A stretch of 64,000 nt of DNA, from NCBI RefSeq assembly GCF_032854445.1, contig NC_088302.1, positions 8,427,338 to 8,491,337 of the forward strand. Reading direction: 5' to 3'. Position 1 is the stretch's first letter. Each line of letters starts with the position of its first letter. The position numbers and the translations under genes are program-made. Positions 26,734 to 39,544 of this stretch are shown piece after piece. Origin of the DNA: Liolophura sinensis (Eukaryota; Mollusca; Polyplacophora; Chitonida; Chitonidae). The notes beneath the pieces were generated by a model. The model made no database searches and had not been told where the DNA came from. It worked only from the letters and a program-made list of their open reading frames with translations.

Positions 26734-28536
26734 TCCAATTCCATGGCATAGTACTTAATTTGTAGTTGAACCATTTCAAATGTGTGCATACAGAATATAT
26801 TAGTAGCATCTTACTTCATGGGATAGACAGTGACGTGTAGTAAAAAAGAAATTTAATAGGATAAGCTATATTTATATATAATGGACATAGTTGAAAGGCT
26901 TATCTATCTCAAATTTGAATGGCGATTACTGATGATGAATGAATTATATATCCTCATTAGTTATGCTATTTGCTACTCCTGTCAAAGTGGGACATTTTAA
27001 TTCAACCTAGCATAGATCAGTTACTTTGTCTATATTATAAATGTGGGCGGCTGAAGACGTCTGGATGGTCAGAGGAATGCTGTGCCAATGGCTGATACCT
27101 AGCACCGTTTTCGAGAAAATTGTTTAAAATTTGCCCGACATCTCCGTGAAGTGTAACAAAATTTATGTGATTTTTGCCAGGAATAGAGGAAACACGGTTT
27201 GGGACATTTTAAGTACTGAAGAAGACTCGATGTCTCAAAAATCCCCATTTGATATTGTGGTTATATGTTCGAAATACATGACGCATCTGTTCCAGAAAAA
27301 AGAGGTAAAAGAAAACGTGAGATGTTTATGAAAAAAGAAAGACCAGATGAAATTGGATAGGAACGCTGTGGGAAAGTCGACATTAATTACCCTGCGCCAG
27401 TTTGTTTCTTCGGCCAGTCTCTTTCATGGCGCCCACTTCGTAGGTTTATTGCGTGCCTCAAAAACACTGCACCATTCCTCGAAGATAATGAAGGATTTCT
27501 CCCCATAATATCGGGATCTCCACCAGCTTTAATTGTTTTCTATCGACTCGACGTTTAATTGAATGTCTTTAGTTCAAATGATGAAGGTGATGCTGCTAAA
27601 CCTTTACCTTTATGGGTGTTGTACCAGAGACTTTGTCAGTGTAATAAAGTAACAGTCAGCAGATAGTCTACAGGCGCCTGTTGTGGGATTAAGGGTATCT
27701 CTTGTTAATAGGTTTCACCATAGACCGGGTAAATATTAATCTTGTGGATTTGACACAACGGAATCTCTCGGATCAACTCAGAGTGATTTTGAAGGTCTGT
27801 TGGATCACCCATGGATCACTTAGCGCTGAAGCAATATTGACAGGTGCTTGAGACACGATGTAGGTTAAAGCCTCAGAGCTCATAAAAAAACAAGAATTGT
27901 GCAATGGTTGACAGGGGTAATCTGTCCAGTCTGTTCGTAGCGCTGACCACCCACGTGTCTTCACAATACAGTGGTTCAGCACCATTACCTGTTTCAATGA
28001 ACCGTTTTAATGGATTTTCTCAGAATAACTAGTGTGTAATTATACCTGAGCGCCTAGAGGCTTGCCATCGTGTGTATTGAATGGAATAAACCGTCTAGAT
28101 TACCATAGTTTGTTTGCCTTGCCCTTAGAAATTAAAAAAAAGTGTCCACCACAAGTTGAAGTTCCAACTTCTAGAGTCACGTAAATTGTTAAATTTAAAT
28201 CTTGTGAACGATTTGTCCTATGTGGTAATAGATCTTGAGTTTTTGTTTCGATTTTCAAGCATTGTACTCCAGTTCAATAAACATCCCCATATTTAAAACG
28301 TTCACGTAATATGCTGTAATAATTGTTGTAATTGGTTGAATCAAGGATTATATTAGTGAAAGATTTATGCCTTTCTCAACAGCATATTCAATAGCATAAA
28401 TATTATCACACCTGGAAATCAATATTTTACAGCCGTTAGTAATTTCCTATAATTGAGCGGTTACTTTGTGGATTTATTAAAAGAAAACACCTTAGATTAC
28501 TTAAAGGCCTTGAAAGCACTATTTTCGAAACATTTA
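26734..28536. other. Non-coding stretch downstream of the GPCR gene
   Basis: The 3'UTR of the GPCR must start here, but I see no convincing AATAAA signal close to the stop; the first clear one is near 27641. Small open frames at 27131-27331 and 27773-27997 are anonymous. Confidence 0.5.
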
Positions 28537-28760
28537 TTTATTGGATTGGTGCATGTTTTACGGTGTTTTGGAGGATATTTCACTTATACGAAAACGACCA
28601 GCAATATAGTAGGAGGAAACTAGGCAGAGCCCGGGAGAAACCCACGACCATCAGCAGGTTGCTGACATACCTTCCCAGATGTACAGGAAGCCAAAATGAG
28701 CTGGACTTAAACTCACAGTGTCTGCGTTGGTGTCATACTACACTAGCACGCTAACTACTG
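28537..28760 (-). mobile_element. SINE family 1 copy, diverged
   Basis: On the minus strand it runs from the tRNA-like part (gtgagtttaagtccagctca) through the body to the caatccaataaataa tail. It has substitutions and small indels. Another partial copy in the opposite orientation follows within 70 bases. Confidence 0.8.
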
Positions 28761-28825
28761 GGCCACTTAGGACCCTGTTAACCCTACAATATATACATGA
28801 TATAACTAGATAGCGTCAGTTATCC

Positions 28826-28955
28826 CACTTCATGCTGGTTTCCTCTTCGGCCGTACGCGGGAAGGTCTGCCAGCAATGTGGATTGTTGTGGGTTTCGACG
28901 GGCTCTACCAAGTTTGCTTCCACCATAGTGCTGATCGATATCGCATGAGTGAAGC
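28826..28955 (+). mobile_element. SINE family 1 fragment
   Basis: The body section from catgctggtttcctcttcgg through gggaaggtctgccagcaa to ccaccatagtgctgatcg matches family 1. Head and tail are missing. It lies in opposite orientation to the copy at 28537-28760. Confidence 0.75.
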
Positions 28956-29290
28956 ACGTTACTGGCGATCTCTCCCATGCGCACTTAACGTGGTCAGCAG
29001 TGAACGTCAGACTGTGTTAACGCCAACGCGAGAGTTGTCGACCGTTTTGGCCCAAAGTGTGAGATTCGGGCAATCTACAAATTCCCATTCCAAGGCCGGG
29101 TTTGGATCCACACATCATGCGTCCTTTCATTAAAAAGCAAGAAACGTCACCGGTCCGTCACGCTCACCCAATGAATGGGGTGATTCATTTATCTGCCGAG
29201 GCATGGTAATTATGTAACAAGCTGCATGCCAGTATTATGTGGGAAGTAAACATGTGCATACAAGTGGTATATTTTGTGGTGCTGAAATGT

Positions 29291-29449
29291 GAACACAAAA
29301 ACATTAAATTATGACAAAATAAAATGCGAACACGTAGTCAGTCCCGCACAATGCTAATGGTGGGAGGGGGAACACAAGAACATTAAATTATTACTAAATA
29401 CAGTGCGAACACGTGATTAGTCCAGCACAATGTTAATGGTGGGAAGGGG
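29291..29449. repeat. Two tandem copies of an about 80-bp unit
   Basis: The unit from gaacacaaaaacattaaatt to caatgctaatggtgggaggg is followed directly by a second copy with a few changes, ending caatgttaatggtgggaagg. It is a local duplication without coding content. Confidence 0.85.
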
Positions 29450-29529
29450 GCATTACTCTTCAAAGTAAAAAGGAAATGCCTTTATACTATCAGCACAATA
29501 TCTGTCCAATATCGTTGAAGATTCCACAC

Positions 29530-29785
29530 GACCACGATAAAAAAAGGTCACAACGATGACGACGACAATCTTGATAACGCTGACCACAGAAGTGAATATA
29601 ATGACAAAACGACGGTGATGACAACAATGACGATGACCACGAAGATGAATTTAATAACAACGACAAAGACACTCGTGAAGACGACGATGATGACAATGAT
29701 CACGACAACCATGTCGTCAAAGACGATGATGACGACAATCACACTTGGCAATGTGTATAATGACGGCAACGATGATAATATGTGT
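29530..29785. repeat. Imperfect GAC/GAT trinucleotide tract
   Basis: About 250 bases are dominated by gac, gat and aac triplets, interrupted often. The interruptions suggest an old, decayed trinucleotide repeat. Open frames on both strands here are a consequence of composition. Confidence 0.8.
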
Positions 29786-30933
29786 TTCTGTTTCATACAT
29801 ATATACAATTACTCCCAGCCAGATTACTTAACAACGTATTTGGTGGACTTGACACTTCAAGAGAGCTTCAGGAGAATCCGAATTCCGTTTGAGAACTAAA
29901 TTACGTCGCCGTAAAACACAAACATAGGCAGAGACACATTAACGGAATTTTGTTCCGAAGATTTTGGTCATATGGATGTAGGCAACCACACTGAGAGCGA
30001 AAGAGGAACAAATTTTTCTACCTACTACAAATACACATTTTCATGTGTTTTGGATCTGGCTTCTTGTATATTTCTTTCCTTATAACCGATGGAGTATTTC
30101 TAGGGATACGTATAGATATAGCCATAGTTGAGTCCAGGATGACAAGCAATGTTTCTTTTAGAAGGACATCATCTACAAAAAGAGTCGAAAAGCTTCTACT
30201 CGGTCACCATGGGCAAGACCAATCTCAAACATGTGGTGTCTGAACATATTTTTGATACCGTGCATTTCGAAAGAGCCATGAACTATGTTCACAAATATAA
30301 TAAGGGATGAATGATGTTTAGACGAACTTTTAAGACTATGCATGCATAATTGTATGCTTTGGTTTTTGCGTCGCTTTTAACAATTTTTCAGTCATACCAC
30401 TGCAGTTTTATGACCATATAAATCTCTGTAGAATCCCTCTACAATTTTGTAGAATTAAAATTTAAATTAAAATTTCGACCAAATTATGGTTTAATTTGTC
30501 TGTCAAAATCAATCGTCGTTAATTTATCAGTTCAATTTCATTTTCGTCCTCAGAATTTTATGGAAGAAGAACGTTTAGGAAATCGAAGTAAATGCATGAC
30601 AAAGGATGGAAAAGAAAGGGGTTTTAGCCGTTTTGAAAATTCGTATTAAAAGTGAAAATAAACTTGTAAGCTGTGTAAGCCGATAAAAAGGTATATGGAA
30701 ATCGAAACTGAAAATAAAGGTTTGATGATAATTTCCGCCAGTTGAGCGTATGGGTCTTAACGCAAATTCTGTCATTTTCAAATCTGACGTCCCTAACCAA
30801 TTTCACTTTGCATAAACAGAGGTTTTTATCACGAATTCATGAATTTGCAATTTGTTATATCTTACCCATGTCTGTATCTACTGATGAGACCTAACCGTAG
30901 TTTTCATCCCCAACTTTCTGTTTTACGGTAGAA

Positions 30934-31160
30934 GGGCTTCTGTGGCCTGTTAGATAGCGTGTCAGCGCGGTGCAGTGACTTCAGTCCAGCTCATGCTAGC
31001 TTCCTCTCCGGCCGTACATGGGAAGGTTTGTCAGCAACACGCGAATGGTCATCGGTTTTCCGCGGCCTCTGTCCAGTTTCCTCCCACCATAATTCTGGCC
31101 GCCGTCGTATAAGTGACTTATTCTACGGCATGTAACACCAATTATCACTAAGTAAATCAA
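30934..31160 (+). mobile_element. SINE family 1 copy
   Basis: It begins gggcttctgtggcctg, has an internal deletion between the head and the cttcagtccagctcatgcta section, then the full body (ccggccgtacatgggaaggt, ataattctggccgccgtcgt) and a tail like cggcatgtaacaccaattat. This is a nearly complete but diverged copy. Confidence 0.82.
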
Positions 31161-31587
31161 ATATTTTATGTTATACATTCATAGCTATCTGGGTTTGTTT
31201 TTCTAGGAACAAAATGAGAAGAAATATATAAGGAAATATCGCGATGATTTTTAGTACTTTCTATAACATATTCATTCTGTAATGTAACACACGTAACTCT
31301 ACAATCAACTTTTCAAAGTTTTTTTCTGAAACGCCAAATTGTTACATTGTAATGATTTATATTCGATTAACTTCATTGACTGAATAATATTTTTACTAAT
31401 GCCTTCATTGATATTGTTAGATTTCTCCAGAGTGAGGATCTGTTACCCTATCTATGGGTACATGCATCCCGCTGTCTCGGGTGCCGCTGTATGTCAGAAC
31501 CTTGATCAGGTAAACATGATGTGGTGGGGTAGTTAAATAAAGTTAACAAGTAAATATATGCAATAAAGATGCATATGTCATGTCAAT

Positions 31588-31712
31588 TATTTATTTGATT
31601 TTTTTACGCCGTAGTCAAGAAAATATCAACTATATACGACGGTGGCCAGCATTAAGGTGAGAGGTAACCGGACAGAACCCCCCGTGGGGGCACCCGAGGC
31701 CATTCACAGGAT
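31588..31712 (-). mobile_element. SINE family 1 fragment
   Basis: On the minus strand it contains the body end ataatgctggccgccgtcgt in slightly altered form and the ctacggcgtaaaaa tail, ending in caaataaataa. The tRNA-like head is missing. Confidence 0.75.
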
Positions 31713-32194
31713 GGTATAATATTAAGATTTAGAACGAAACCAAAATTATTTAAACATACATTTCTTAAGAAGAGAGAGAGAACAGGAACAGGGGAAAAAT
31801 TCGTGCTCGGTCGAGCAGAAAATGTTTCCTCAGGCATTTTCGTTCTATAAATGTTTATTTACTAAAAACCATCTGTGAAGTAGCTTTCTGTTTATAACTC
31901 AGGTACAGATACTGCTGTCCGAAAGTACAAGTAATGACCAACTTTACACTCAACCTATACTGATACTCTCACTGCGTACAGTACGGTATGGCGATATGTA
32001 CTTTAGCCTATCCGAGTCATGTGATACGTGTGTAAGTGTCTACAATGGTCCGATACCGTATATACCGCTATGTTTTTTGGATTTCTATGATTTGGAGGAA
32101 ATTTTGGTAGATAGTTCTAGCGTGATTAAATGGATGATTTTGATTTTACGGCAGTAGTTCATTCATATCATGGCGATAGAATAGCTGGATTTAT

Positions 32195-32280
32195 CTATTT
32201 ATTTATTTCATATAAATAAAAAAACAAAAAAAATATTTCACTTATATTCGACAGCGACTAGTAATATGGAAGAAGTGGTT
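32195..32280 (-). mobile_element. SINE family 1 fragment, strongly decayed
   Basis: Only the 3' part can be followed: cttccatattactagtcgct, cgaatataagtgaaatattt and an A-rich tail. The match is short, so the call is tentative. Confidence 0.5.
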
Positions 32281-32994
32281 CATAGCTGATTCATAAGTAC
32301 ATGTAGTAGTCATGTCATGAACAGAAAACAAAATACGCCATTCATATTACAATTCGCACATAAACGTGATTAGTTATAAACAAACGAGGAAATGAACTGA
32401 ATTGAAAGGGACAAAATAAATAAATAAATAAATGGGAGCAAGTATTGGATTCGACCAGCTGTGGTCTGTTTTAGGGTTAGTCTGTTATTTCTGATCCAGT
32501 TATCGACAAGTCAGTATAGGTACTACCTATATTGAATACAAGCTAGCATCAACTGATTTGAGACTGAACATTGCCGTCGTTTTTAACGTCGTCCTTAAAG
32601 TCCCATACAACGCAATTTAGCGGAACATTGTGTGTATATGAAGTGTATATTTAACAGCTGATATTTTCCTTCGCATAAAGTCATTCATGTATTTATTTAT
32701 ATCTGAACTTTCATTAATACTGTTTTCCCACAAGGACACGAGATTAATTCATTTTTTTCTTCACTTTTTTGAAGTCTTATGCTGTCGTCAAGAATACCTT
32801 TTCTTAATGGCGACAACCAGGAGAATCGACGTAACAAATCGCATAGAGCGCTGAAGTAACCTCACAAGGTACTAAACACGGCTCCTGACGTAATGCCACA
32901 GCCGACAAATAGGGGTACAGGACTGAATCAAATGACCTCATCGATCAGGGGGATTTCTCTGCATCTTGTCTAAATAAGGGTATGTACCACATAT

Positions 32995-33082
32995 TTTGAG
33001 GATGGTCCTGGGTATCCCCGGATCTCCTCCCTTTTCCCTCCCACCATAATGCTGGCCACCGTTGAATAGAAATAAATAAATG
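32995..33082 (+). mobile_element. SINE family 1 fragment
   Basis: The section ggatggtcctgggtatcccc, then ctcccaccataatgctggcc, then an aaataaataaatg tail matches family 1. A deletion has removed the part between the cgtcgtataag site and the tail. Confidence 0.7.
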
Positions 33083-36000
33083 TATAGCATGTGACCACAA
33101 TGTAGCAACAACGGGAGCTTTTTCAGTACTTATCCTAGCCAGAGCGGGTAAGAATATAGCTAAAAGAATTACTGGATTTTGGATTAAGGGACCGGAGTTA
33201 AAATCCCAGAAACCCAGAAAGCAAATTCTTCAAACACCTATCTATACATCTATCTATATAAATAAATATATAAAACCAGAGCAGCAATGAAAATGTGACA
33301 GGCGACAGATGATCACGCGCAGTGCCTTGTCATTTGATACGGTATGATTATTATCCCATGATCGATATTTAAAAAGCCGAGGACAACATTCACAAAATTC
33401 TGTCAGTTGTCAGTAACATGAAGAGTTATATCCCAGTTTAGAACGTTACCAGAGAAAAATAAATACGGGAGAAATTTAGTCTTCGATGTATTTTGGAGAA
33501 CGTTGTCACATGCAAACGTCTTTTCAAATAATTTTAACGAGCTTTATTGTTTCCTGACAGTAAGTTCTCCAACCTAAACACCGTTAGATGGAGGGGTCGT
33601 AATCATCAACTATAGTGGACGTTACAGGGCAATGATCGCAAGACCAATTCCAAAACAGCGTTCAACGCAAAACACAAAGAACTAAGGCAGCCCTGTACAT
33701 ATACAAAAACACTTTACCACAGAGTCATGTTAAGAAAGTAATTTGTAATGATGTAAAAATGACGTAATGAATGTTAAGTGTGCCTACATTTAATCGTTAT
33801 CCTAATTGTGTACCATGCTAGTTGTAAGTTGTTCAATTATTTATGTGTATGTCAGTTACGCATAATTTGATTGCAATTCAACTTCAAGTATATCCTGTGT
33901 GGTGATTTTATTCAAGGCGAATACATATTCATCAAGGCGAATACATACATGTGCACCAACCACTTCAACAAGTCATGGCATACACACGTCTATCCAACAG
34001 TGTTTACACCAAAGAAGTCATTTTATACTTAAATGTACATATAAATATTTGCACTGGTAGTTTAGTACAGTTAAACACATAAACATTCCTAGCGATTGGA
34101 GTTTCATAAAGTACTTCCCTGTGCAATTCTCGCTTATCGTCCTTTTTTTCATAATTCCTGGTGAAGTTGACATGGTTGGTAAAGTGCACATGATAGCCAA
34201 ACCGCTATAAATCATGACACGAAAAGCAAACAAAATACCCCCGTTACCGGCTTGTGAGAGAGGACAGAGTCAATGTTACAGCCTTGCAGTAGCTCGCTAT
34301 ACGAAAACCGCCCATGACGTGTGGTTCACAAAATACTTCTCTGGATATATGTTTTTTCTATCTTTCGGAAAACCCGTGTGAGACCCGGAAGTTGTTTACA
34401 ACACACAGTGGAGATACAGTGGAGGTACCCACACCTACGGCCACTGAGATTAATTTTCAACCACCGTAGCCTTCCTGTTACATCATATCAAAGTAGTTTT
34501 GTGTGTCGCTTGATATGTGTACAAATACACGTAGCGCGTTTATACTGCATAGGCATGCTCGAATATAGGTGAACGCTCCCTGCGTATAGCAAAATGACAT
34601 ATGCACAAACTGCACAAGTATACTAAATTTTACTTAGTACACAATTCACAGCTAACTATTTTGACTCGTCATATTGGACCTATAACCAATTATTTACTCC
34701 CATCGTCATTTCATAAATAAAAAAACAAAATGGAATCAATTGGACAAAATTCTGAAAAAAATCTCATTGTACACTATTCTCCGATAAAGAAGGAAGAAGG
34801 GATCGGAGAATCCAGTAATTGTGTAATTACATGTCATACGTATGTCCCGATTATAAACCTCTCGTTATAATTAATGACCGATATATCTACACGCCGGTTT
34901 TTACTGATATCCGAGGTTATCATGTGACAATCTGGGGATTTCCCGGCGAAAAGTGAACAGCCAATCAGTGGGCTCTTTACATTTGGTGTCCAGGACAGTG
35001 TGAACATCCTGGATTTAAAAAACTGGAACTTCTCAGAAGCAATCATTTGTTAGGACTTTTACAAATAGCGGCTTTTGTAGAGGTAAGTGATAGAGCTTTA
35101 TAGTCTGCCCTTTTAAAGCAAGTAGTAAAGCAAGACTGCGGTATTGCCAGACAAACCTAGCAGAGAGAAGCTGCTGACCGCATAGCACTACAATACCTTG
35201 AGGTTCGTATCTCATTTTTATTTGTCATTTATTCCCGCGATCTGAAAAAACAAAGAAAGAAACGATGGCTACTCTTCCAACGCTCTTAGTTAAAAAATAA
35301 TAACCAACCCTTTAACCCTTTTGAATAAATTTGTTTACTTTAATGATAGAAAATTATCCAACTTGAAATGACACTAGAAACGTTAAACAGGTCACGTGAA
35401 CTGTAGCCTATATTAAGGACGTGATAAATAGTGCTGGGAAGCCTATAAAATATTTAATTCTTAATTTCCTGGGAGAAACCTATGACTATCCACAGATTGC
35501 TTTTTTAAAAAATATTTCTTGTTCGGTTCTTTTGGGGTTGGTATATAATAGCCAGGAATTCCGTTGAAATGAAAAAAAAAATATATTATGCGCATTTAAA
35601 GTCTATGCGCCAAATCTACTGATACTTCGAGGTCTGTTGTTTCGGTTGTTAGATAATTATAGTTGTAAATTATTTTTTGATAATTCATAGACGCATAATA
35701 ATCGTCACGATTCATGGGTTACAAGTGACAGGTAATGGTATATTTAGACTGTGTAAATTCTGACGCTACTCTTGTGTTAACTATTACCCTGTACGTGTGG
35801 GCCTTCATAACTCATATAGGCCGTTATATTGTGAAATTCAAGAAATCCTGAAGGAATAAAAGGAAATACCCCCTAATGCAAGAGAAAATCAAATAATAAT
35901 CTCTTGTTAACATGCTTGGAATAATTAACTAAATCAGAGATAAACGAGACGAAAACAGAAATAATATAGGGAAAACTCTAGTTCATGAGAAATCCAACCC

Positions 36001-38071
36001 CTATAAATATGTACCCCTATAACAGGCAAATAGCAGTGTACAAACATACACACCTATGTATGTCTACTGTAAGCCCCTGGGGTCACGGATTGTGAATTTA
36101 CCTCTGTCGTCTTCTTGTCACGTTTACCTGTCGTCTTAACAAGGAAGTTCCCTTGACGTAAGAAACACCAGGGTATTTGAATTTCTAGGCGGAGTATTTT
36201 TCTTCTATACCGCTACACAACAAAACACGTAGCTCTAGTGGAAAAATCCAGGGTTACTTGATAAAAGTTGTAGGTTAGCCAAAACATAAAACCTTATACA
36301 ACTATACTGCCAGTGGTGTTGATGACATTAGACAGGGTGATATAGTCGGCCCATTATAGTGTATGTACAGCCTGGGGATCTGTTCAATGTTTACGTCTAC
36401 AGATTTAACGTACTTTAAGAATTACGTTGAAGAAACGAGTGGTAACCACGCTATGTAGTTGTTTAATTTGTTACGAAATATTTTACCAAAGTGTGCAGAT
36501 TAAAAAAGCAAACTGTACGGCTTGAAGTCACGAATTTTAACAAAAATTGAGATGAAAGATTGGAGCTCTGGTGGGAAAGGAAACAAGATATAACGTACGG
36601 TAGTGGAAGTACATGTATTACGTTTTGAAATTGGCTATGTGATAGAGTACTTACATCACGTCAGTCAAACGAAAAAAATGTATGCAATAACACCAAACTT
36701 TAATCCCCACTGTACAAAAAATAAAAGAAAAGTAAATGTAAATAATTCATAGAAGCAAGCGAATATAGCTCAATAGATATATGTGGTTTTAGGTTATCTA
36801 AGCGAAACAACAGAAATGACACGTACCCATCAAAAATACAATGTCCTCTTATAGGGCAATCAACTTTTAAGTTTCTTCACATTTGCCGTATTACTGCATT
36901 TGTTAGATAAAATAAACTTTTGTTAACTAAAAGAAAAAAGTTTATTTTTATTATATAAAAGAATCAGTCTGAACTAAGAAAAAGTGATGAGTATACACAC
37001 ATCTACATTTTCTAAATTAAAAACAAATGAGAGAATGGACTACAGTTAAACCAAAATGTATGTAATTCAAAAAAACCCATATATGAATTTTGTAAATGAA
37101 AAAAAGTTGCCAAAGTTTTTTGATATTTGATATCGTAACACAAAGTCTAGTATTATAATAGTCTGACGTCCTTTTTCACTTTTTTTATTTTCCCCGAAAA
37201 TGTCCAGTCATTCATAGCCGGATCTGACCGACCACATGACCATAACAAACGCTGTGGATACTTAGATGAAATTCTATGTCACGTTTAACCAGGAAGCAAA
37301 CAGAAAGCAAATTTTCCTTGAGAGTGCCAAAATCTGACGATTTTCTTTTATGCGCGATCGTTTGCAACCTTTATAAACAAATGTATCCCACTACAATAAT
37401 TGTAGGTCTAGTGACCTTCGGCGGTCCTTGACGGTTGTGTGCTGGATTGAACGAATGATTATGGCTTAAACCACGTCGAAAATATTTCACCCTTATTATG
37501 GCGATCAAGGGTTTGAATCCAAGTCTCGCTGTCGCGGTTTTAAGAGCGGAGGTTTCTCCGGAACCTGGTGAAAGATGGAAGTTACATGTAATTCTGGGCT
37601 GCGTCAAGCATACTTGACAATGCAAGGTCATGTCGTAAAATATTTGTATACAGAATCCAACACTTATCACAATAAATAACGGAGCCGTGATCCTGAAAGT
37701 CGTTCCCATTTCCAGACATTACACGTCAACAAAACAAACAGATACATATATAATAAACCAGGGAGAGACCATCTCCGGCAGTGAAGTATTGTTTTCAATG
37801 TTAACACACACTAAGCTTGCCATGTTCATTAAAAAAGATCTACATTTGCTTCGAAATTATTTCAATGTTAGTCCAAATTGAATGATACTGTGATATGTAC
37901 TTGCCTGATATTGTACATGGCTGTGACGTCAACAGTTTTGTACGTAAAGCGTAAGGGTTTGGTATAGAAGCGAATAAATTAGGGATTTTCCTCAACATGT
38001 ACAGACACCCATAGATGTTTTAAAGGGTATACACCAGGTAAAAATGGACATATTCCTGTGAGTTCCCCGTG

Positions 38072-38348
38072 GGGGCCTCCGTGGCTCAGTCGGTTAAAGC
38101 GCTAGCGCAGCGTAATGACCCAGGAGTCTCTCACCAATGCGGTCGCTGTGAGTTCAAGTCCAGCTCATGCTGGCTTCCTCTCCGGCCGTACGTGGGAAGG
38201 TCTGTCAGCAACCTGCGGATGGTCGTGGGTTTCCCCCGGGCTCTGCCCGGTTTCCACCCACCATAATGCTGACCGCCGTCGTATAAGTGAAATATTCTTG
38301 AGTACGGCGTAAAACACCAATCAAAAAAAAAAAAAAAAAAAAAAAAAA
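38072..38348 (+). mobile_element. SINE family 1, intact recent insertion with target-site duplication
   Basis: The best copy in the window. An 11-base direct repeat agttccccgtg flanks it (38061-38071 and 38349-38359), the mark of target-primed insertion. It has a tRNA-like head with an A-box-like site (gtggctcagtcgg, about 38081-38093) and a B-box-like site (gagttcaagtcc, about 38150-38161), about 57 bases apart, as in an internal RNA polymerase III promoter. A body of about 130 bases follows, then a tail tacggcgtaaaacaccaatc and a long A run of about 25 bases. The uninterrupted A run and intact duplication indicate a recent event. The SINE has no coding capacity and would depend on a LINE partner. 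Confidence 0.93.
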
Positions 38349-38576
38349 AGTTCCCCGTGCATGTGGGCTGGGGAAAAATACTATACAGGTAGTTAAATCC
38401 TTTGCTTTGTTTGCTTTAAAGTGGCAGTTGCCTTTTTCAAAACATACATTTGGAAAGCATTTGAAACCTGATGACGACAGATGGAGCTATAGTAGTGGAG
38501 TTTTTTTTACATGCTAACACGCTAGGCAGACGTTCACCTTTTTCGGCTATGAATCCGTGTATCAGTCTAGGCAGGG

Positions 38577-38635
38577 TGAGGTGTGTGTGTGGGGGGGTTA
38601 TTGAGGTTGGTGGTTGGGGGGTGGGGGTGAGGGGG
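38577..38635 (+). repeat. G-rich tract, possible G-quadruplex
   Basis: A strand-asymmetric tract contains GT repeats followed by G runs of 7, 6, 5 and 5 with short spacers between the last three and TTGG-type pairs in the first spacer. It could fold as a G-quadruplex. It lies about 0.9 kb upstream of the two-pass membrane protein gene. Confidence 0.6.
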
Positions 38636-39544
38636 TCCTTGATTATGACTTCTCGCAGAATTTCACGGATTTCTTTATTCATACAGCTGGTCTTTCAGTT
38701 GCAGATCTACATGTACATGTAAACACAGTCAAATTACTTGCCAAAGTGTATTCAGCATGCATTTATGGAAATGAATATATTATTTTTAACAGTTACTTTG
38801 CCTAATTTATGAACAGCCTGTAATTGGACTGCTATACTTAAATGTCTAGAGGTGGGGTGTTCTTACTATATTTATACTTACGCGATAAGAGCTTATTTGC
38901 TCTGTTGGCCTACTCACGATCGCCTACTTAATGTTCATAACCGCTGACTGGTTAATGGGTGGAGGAAAGTGGGTGGACCGTGCACGATATCACTGCAGCT
39001 CACTTAGTACTTGACAAGCAGTCTGAATGCTACCGGATTCGAACACACCTCTCCGTTAGTCACTTGTTCGCGGCCTAAATTGAGGAAGTGCGTTACAATA
39101 ACCAGTACTGAGTGGATCTACATGCATGTACCTACGCATAGTAATTTATCAGCTAAATAGAATAATGCTTATAAAGGATGTGAAATGGTATAAAATATTG
39201 AATTGTTACTCAGTTGTTTAATTGAGACTTAGCGTGTAGGGTACATTAGGTTGACGAGCTTATTGTACAGTTGGCATAAACTTGCCTCGTTGACTGGTTC
39301 ACGATTTTGTGAATTAAATGCATTTAAAACCACTTGTGTGTGTTGAAGCTCAATTTAGGGCTTGGAAGTCGCTAATTATCTCTCTCTGTCTTTTCATCTT
39401 TCATTACGTTTGTATTATTGTAACTTCTTGTAACTTTTCATCATGTAAGAAGATCTCGTATGCTATATCTGCCGTTATCGTTGAACTATATTTTCGTGAT
39501 TCGAATAGAGACTTGAAATAATTCAGATCTTTTGTCTGATTCAG

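Larger units (their letters stand above)
28956..30933. other. Non-coding stretch with simple repeats
   Basis: Apart from the tandem duplication at 29291-29449 and the GAC/GAT-rich tract at 29530-29785, only anonymous short frames are seen. Those over the GAC/GAT tract read as Thr/Met-rich or Val/Ile/Ser-rich low-complexity strings and are artefacts. Confidence 0.55.
31161..38060. other. Long non-coding stretch, no gene recognised
   Basis: Nearly 7 kb with SINE fragments at 31588-31712, 32195-32280 and 32995-33082, and a small direct repeat of ttcaaggcgaatacat near 33912-33945. All open frames are short and anonymous. I see no RNA gene. It could contain distant regulatory sequence or a 5' exon of the gene at 39.5 kb, which has a splice acceptor just before its start codon. 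Confidence 0.5.

Noticed and set aside
29548..29899. Thr/Met-rich and Val/Ile-rich open frames
   Set aside because: They come from a decayed GAC/GAT repeat and are present on both strands.
38072..38165. tRNA gene
   Set aside because: The head of the SINE has A- and B-box-like sites but cannot be folded into a proper cloverleaf with anticodon arm; it is followed by the SINE body and flanked by a target-site duplication.
38069..38312. Two open frames of 65 codons in the SINE
   Set aside because: They lie wholly inside a non-coding retroelement and are broken in the other copies.
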